A stretch of DNA of 46,227 nucleotides from Planctomycetia bacterium (lineage in GTDB: Bacteria > Planctomycetota > Planctomycetia > Pirellulales > Thermoguttaceae): positions 1 to 46,227 of the forward strand of contig JAUNBR010000027.1 of the NCBI GenBank assembly GCA_030527015.1, written 5' to 3'. Made by a program: the position numbers and the translations under genes. Positions 42,645 through 46,227 of the stretch are shown one piece after another. The notes beneath the pieces were generated by a model, which saw nothing but the letters and a program-made list of their open reading frames with translations, was not told the origin of the DNA and did not search any database. Position 1 is the stretch's first letter, and the number at the start of each line of letters is the position of its first letter.

Positions 42645-45353
42645 ATGACAAAAGTGGATGTAATAAAAGAAAATGATGATCTCTCAGAATCTGAAAAAAA
42701 TGAGTATGTTCAGGAAGCAGGAGAATCGCCGACTTATTTGGCTTTTCAAAAATTGGAGGGGCTTCGGCAGACGATGCCCGTCTCTTCTTATTCTCGGATT
42801 TCTGAACTGAGTCTTTATTATGAAAAATCTTGGACGCCGGAACGAATTTTGACGATCGAAGAATGCCTTTCTTTAGCCGAAAAGGAAGATGAGAAGGATC
42901 TGCTGGAGAGGTTATTAGAAATTGACATTACCATGGGCGTTATGCGTCAGGCGGTGATCTCACGTCAGCAGTATTATGACCGTTTTCCTTCCTGGAAAGA
43001 GATAATCGATAATATTTATGATCAGATTGGCCAGCAGACGATTACAGGTTATGGGCGACTGGGCGTGAAAATCGGGCATTATATGATTTTGGAAGTGCTC
43101 GGAAAAGGGGCCATGGGAGTCGTTTATAAAGCCTGGGACGAGTCGCTGCACAGAACGGTGGCGATAAAATATCTTTTGCCGCAGCATGGCAGACATGTGG
43201 CGGCGGAAACGCAGATGATGAAACTTTTTCAGCATGAAATCGCTTTACTGGGGCAGTTAAAACGTGACACGATGTTCGCTCAGGCTTATGACAGCGGGAA
43301 AGACGGGGATTTTCTTTATCTGGTCATGGAATATGTTGAGGGAATGGATCTGGCGAAATATGTAAAAAGTCAGAATGCTGGGAAGTTACCTTTTTTTGAG
43401 GCCATTCAGTATATTCGCCAAATCGCGGAAGGCCTGAAGGAAATCCACGAATTAGGGATTATTCACCGTGACATTAAGCCCGAGAATATTATTCGTGATT
43501 CGCAGGGAAACATCCGTATTCTTGATTTAGGCGTGGGGCTTTTGAAAGATTCTTCGGTCGTCGCGGAGAAGCTCTTAAAGCAGCAGGCCGCTGGGCAGGA
43601 ACGTGTGGCGGGTTCTGTCCATGATGAAATTCCACGGGAAGAGTCGGTAAAGAGTTATCTTTTTGACACCGGAAAAAATAAAATTGCGGGCACTCCGGCG
43701 TACTGGGCACCGGAAGCCTATTTTACTCCGGAAGCGGTGGATGCTCGAAGCGATTTATTTAGTCTTGGTGGGACCTTCTTTTTTCTTTTGACGGGAATTT
43801 TACCCAATAAGTGGCGAGACTGTACGGTAACGGTACCGGGGGAAGTAGAATCGTTAAAAGATTTTTTGACGAAGCACGCGGTGATTCTTCCTGCGGATGG
43901 TTTGGCGATGCTCGAAAAAATGTTAGAAAAAGAGCCGGATCGTCGATATAATTCGGCGCAGGAAATGATCGCGGCGATCGACTGTCTGATGGAAAAGCAC
44001 CGGCCACGATCTTTATTTTCCAGATGGAGGGTGCCGATTCAGATTTTCGCTGTGATGATTTTATTGTTTTGTTCTCTTGTCACGTATCGGCAAATTGTCC
44101 GAAGTAGGCAGGACGTGAATAAATTCCAGAGTGCGCGCGAGATGAAATCTTCGGGGCAGGATGCGCAGGCGCTGGCTCTGCTGGTGGACGTGGAGCCGGG
44201 AAATCTTCCGTCGCGTCATGAAGAAGATTTTTTTTATCTCCGTGGCTGCCTTTATGAAGAGTTGGCGAAGGATGAGGAGTATCTTCATTTGGCTTATAAT
44301 GATTATTCCAGGGTTTTAGAAATAAACGCAGAAAATTTGGAATGTTTATGCCGGCATATTCGTCTTGACATTTTGTTGGGAAACAAAAAAAAGGCGCGGG
44401 AATCCGTTATTCAGGCTCTGAAACAGTATCCGCAGAACGAGCTTTTACAGACTCTGGACGCTCAGATTTTGATACAGTTTGCTTTAGATGGTGACGTTCC
44501 ACCTCAGCAGAAAAAGTCGTATCTTCTTGCCGCCGTGGAAATTTTAGACGAAGTGCTTCAGCGTGACATTCATTTTATTCCTGCTTTATTTTGGCGTGCC
44601 AGAGCATATCATGCCATGAACCATGTAGCTTTCGCGTTACATGATTTAGAATATCTTTTGAAGCTGAATCGTGATTATCCTCTTGCATGGCTTTTGATGG
44701 CGGACTTACATTTTACGCGCGAAAACTGGGCGGAAGCCATCTCTTGTTGGGATTATGTTCAGCGGCGAAATCCGAATTTAAGTTTTCGGCAGTGGAATGC
44801 GATTTATTTGAAGTGGGCGCAGAGTCTTTTTAATCTTCAGCAGTATCCGCAGTGTATCGCGTGTTGTAATCGGGCGCGGGATGACCGTTTCGAAACTCTT
44901 CCGCAGATACGGCGTTATCGTGCCGAGGCGGCTTTTCTTGCCGGGCAGTGGTCGCAGGCCATGGAAGACCTTCACATTTTATTGGACATGCAGTATCTTT
45001 TTTCTGAGAATGAGCGTCAGATGTATCGTTCCATTTTAGCTTTTTGTACTTTACAGCAGGCGCGGGAACAGATTCAGGCGGCGCAGCCTGCGGTGGAGAT
45101 GCTCAAGGAATGTGTCGTGAGGGTGGATGAGCTTTTTGCTTCTGGGATTTCGTCGCCGTGGTTTGTTTTTCATGGGAGGGAATGGAATTTATGGGAAATT
45201 CGTCGGCAAGCGAATCTTTTCTTAGGGAACACGGAGGATGCGCGTGCCGATTCGGAAAGACTTTTGGCCGAGATGCAAGAGCAGTTTTATTCGCGGGCAA
45301 AGATGGAACTCGAATCGCAGGGTTTATCGCAGCAGCAGGAGAAGACGCCATGA
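42645..45353 (+). CDS. Membrane Ser/Thr protein kinase with C-terminal TPRs
   Basis: 902 residues from the ATG at 42645; an in-frame TTG at 42624 would overlap the sigma gene and is less likely. N-terminal helical 1-140; kinase domain about 145-455 with G-loop LGKGAMGVVYKA, Lys about 173 in VAIKYL, HRDIKPEN near 273, DLG instead of DFG near 291, and TPAYWAPEAY. An insertion of about 50 residues lies between DLG and APE. Membrane helix about 462-485. The outside part 490-900 is a row of TPR-like helix pairs (NDYSRVLEINAENLECLC, ALHDLEYLLKLNRDYPLAW, QAMEDLHILLDM). It may phosphorylate the adjacent sigma factor, as known for some ECF-kinase pairs (inference). Confidence 0.93.
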   Translation: MTKVDVIKENDDLSESEKNEYVQEAGESPTYLAFQKLEGLRQTMPVSSYSRISELSLYYEKSWTPERILTIEECLSLAEKEDEKDLLERLLEIDITMGVMRQAVISRQQYYDRFPSWKEIIDNIYDQIGQQTITGYGRLGVKIGHYMILEVLGKGAMGVVYKAWDESLHRTVAIKYLLPQHGRHVAAETQMMKLFQHEIALLGQLKRDTMFAQAYDSGKDGDFLYLVMEYVEGMDLAKYVKSQNAGKLPFFEAIQYIRQIAEGLKEIHELGIIHRDIKPENIIRDSQGNIRILDLGVGLLKDSSVVAEKLLKQQAAGQERVAGSVHDEIPREESVKSYLFDTGKNKIAGTPAYWAPEAYFTPEAVDARSDLFSLGGTFFFLLTGILPNKWRDCTVTVPGEVESLKDFLTKHAVILPADGLAMLEKMLEKEPDRRYNSAQEMIAAIDCLMEKHRPRSLFSRWRVPIQIFAVMILLFCSLVTYRQIVRSRQDVNKFQSAREMKSSGQDAQALALLVDVEPGNLPSRHEEDFFYLRGCLYEELAKDEEYLHLAYNDYSRVLEINAENLECLCRHIRLDILLGNKKKARESVIQALKQYPQNELLQTLDAQILIQFALDGDVPPQQKKSYLLAAVEILDEVLQRDIHFIPALFWRARAYHAMNHVAFALHDLEYLLKLNRDYPLAWLLMADLHFTRENWAEAISCWDYVQRRNPNLSFRQWNAIYLKWAQSLFNLQQYPQCIACCNRARDDRFETLPQIRRYRAEAAFLAGQWSQAMEDLHILLDMQYLFSENERQMYRSILAFCTLQQAREQIQAAQPAVEMLKECVVRVDELFASGISSPWFVFHGREWNLWEIRRQANLFLGNTEDARADSERLLAEMQEQFYSRAKMELESQGLSQQQEKTP

Positions 45354-46138
45354 AACACGGACGAGTGCTTTTTTTTCTTATTTTTATGTTTACGTTTTTG
45401 GGGGCCCACGTGCTTTGTGCGCAGACGTGGCCGCACACGAAGGAAATGGGTGTGTTTCTTTGTCATGCTTCGTTTTCTTTGAAAGAGATGGAAAACCATT
45501 TAGCGGTTTTAGATGACTTGCAGACCGAGGTACGGGAAAAGTTAAAGCTGGACGTGCCGAAGGAGAAGATCGAGGTTTACTTTTTTTCGGACGAAGCGTC
45601 CTGGCGTGCGTACCATGCTCGGGCATTTCCGAGTATTTCGTACCGTCGTGCGCTTTTTGTGAAGCCGGATGTAATTATTCAGACGAAGCGTAGCCGTGGA
45701 CGTGTTTACGTTTATGTTTCCGACCGTCTTACATCCGACCTGCGTCATGAGGGAACGCACGCGCTTTTGCACGCCATGTTGGGGAAACCGCTGCCGATTT
45801 GGCTCGACGAAGGTTTAGCGGAGTATTTTGAGGCGGATCCGCAGTGGGCGGAGCCGACTCAGCAGCGAATCACTTCGGGAAAAATGATTCCTCTGAAGCA
45901 GCTGGAGAAAATTACCGGAATGCGCGGCATGACCCGGGACGCTTACGGCGACAGCTGGGCCTGGGTGACTTTTCTCCTTGACGGACCGGAGGACGTGCGT
46001 CGGATCCTTCCTGAATATTTGAATGATTTTTCAAAAAAATTATTTTTTTCTTCGATTTCTTCTCGACTTGGGAAGCTTCATCGGCGTCCCGACGCGCTGC
46101 TGCGGACGTTTTTTCTTGATCGGACGTCCGAAAACTGA
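45350..46138 (+). CDS. Exported zinc-metallopeptidase-like protein (gluzincin type)
   Basis: 262 residues; ATG at 45350 overlaps the kinase stop (ATGA) and AGGAG precedes it; a longer frame beginning at 45158 is rejected since the signal peptide starts here. Signal peptide about 1-24 (FLIFMFTFLGAHVLCA). The zinc motif is HEGTH at about 132-136 with the downstream glutamate in LDEGLAEYFE, the arrangement of peptidase MA-like / DUF1570-type domains common in planctomycetes. In HExxH the pattern HEGTH is complete, so activity is likely. Third gene of the sigma-kinase-peptidase operon; it may act on envelope proteins in response to the signal. Confidence 0.8.
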   Translation: MKHGRVLFFLIFMFTFLGAHVLCAQTWPHTKEMGVFLCHASFSLKEMENHLAVLDDLQTEVREKLKLDVPKEKIEVYFFSDEASWRAYHARAFPSISYRRALFVKPDVIIQTKRSRGRVYVYVSDRLTSDLRHEGTHALLHAMLGKPLPIWLDEGLAEYFEADPQWAEPTQQRITSGKMIPLKQLEKITGMRGMTRDAYGDSWAWVTFLLDGPEDVRRILPEYLNDFSKKLFFSSISSRLGKLHRRPDALLRTFFLDRTSEN

Positions 46139-46159
46139 AAATCTTTACTATTTTTATTC

Positions 46160-46227
46160 TCAATCTATGATAAATTTCCGATTTTCAGAGTTTCACTGAA
46201 AGTCTGTATTTTTCGCAGTCGTGCTGA
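46160..46227 (+). repeat. Repeat copy 41, cut by window end
   Basis: CTATGATAAATTTCCGATTT followed by GAGTTTCACTGAAAGTC: the left and middle part of a plus copy; the right end lies outside the window. Confidence 0.6.

Noticed and set aside
45158..45349. Longer N-terminus of the peptidase-like protein
   Set aside because: This part overlaps the kinase gene by nearly 200 bp in another frame; the ATG at 45350 has AGGAG and begins a proper signal peptide.
36614..46138. Anti-phage caspase defence system
   Set aside because: All three caspase-fold proteins and the peptidase carry signal peptides and there is no sensor, gasdermin or nuclease partner; the order fits envelope signalling in planctomycetes better.

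Overview
This window looks like a piece of chromosome from an anaerobic, fermenting planctomycete or close PVC-superphylum relative. Four things point that way: a fused AroDE enzyme, the small basic PVC protein beginning MTIDKSL, a planctomycete-style ECF sigma factor next to a Ser/Thr kinase with TPRs, and several exported caspase-like proteins. A trimeric electron-bifurcating-type [FeFe] hydrogenase, a Rex regulator and AdhE indicate a strictly anaerobic, H2- and ethanol-forming metabolism. The genes are moderate in GC and the intergenic DNA is very AT-rich. There is no rRNA, phage, transposase or CRISPR array. One tRNA, Gly(CCC), is present. 

Layout: 0.6-2.7 kb, a membrane-anchored FecR-like planctomycete protein. 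3.0-6.9 kb, ribosome hibernation factor followed by a phosphotransferase chain (EIIA, HPr, EI). 8.4-11 kb, RNase G/E and dephospho-CoA kinase. 11.5-13.8 kb, tRNA-Gly, the PVC small basic protein and thioredoxin reductase. 14.4-16.2 kb, a sulfatase-fold protein whose active-site residues are nearly all replaced. 16.4-30.6 kb, minus strand: a hydrogen and redox module with HydA, a methyltransferase, HydB (NuoF-like), HydC (NuoE-like), a SpoIIE-type phosphatase, a sensory HydA-like protein with a PAS domain, a Rex repressor fused to a [2Fe-2S] thioredoxin-like domain, and AdhE. 31.7-35.7 kb, minus strand: AroDE and MutL. 36.6-41.3 kb, plus strand: three consecutive caspase-like genes, the middle one lacking the catalytic dyad. 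41.7-46.1 kb, an operon of ECF sigma factor, Ser/Thr kinase with TPRs, and an exported zinc-peptidase-like protein. 

The most striking feature is a dispersed palindromic repeat of about 105 bp. It occurs about forty times as whole, degenerate or partial copies, in both orientations, and only between genes. Its ends read TATAC...GTATA, with inverted repeats of about 26 nt and an inner hairpin. Copies sit inside other copies, in two cases at a TA dinucleotide in the host copy's right end, so this looks like a MITE-type mobile element (non-autonomous, TA target) rather than REP sequences. Copies fill most intergenic gaps, break up the hydrogenase cluster and lie in mRNA leaders. 

The strongest biological hypotheses are: (1) the MITE family; (2) a Rex-ferredoxin fusion with a strong internal ribosome binding site that could also yield the free iron-sulfur domain; (3) a pseudo-sulfatase; (4) an active/pseudo/active caspase trio beside a sigma-kinase-peptidase relay. 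All functions are read from sequence motifs; no database search was made.
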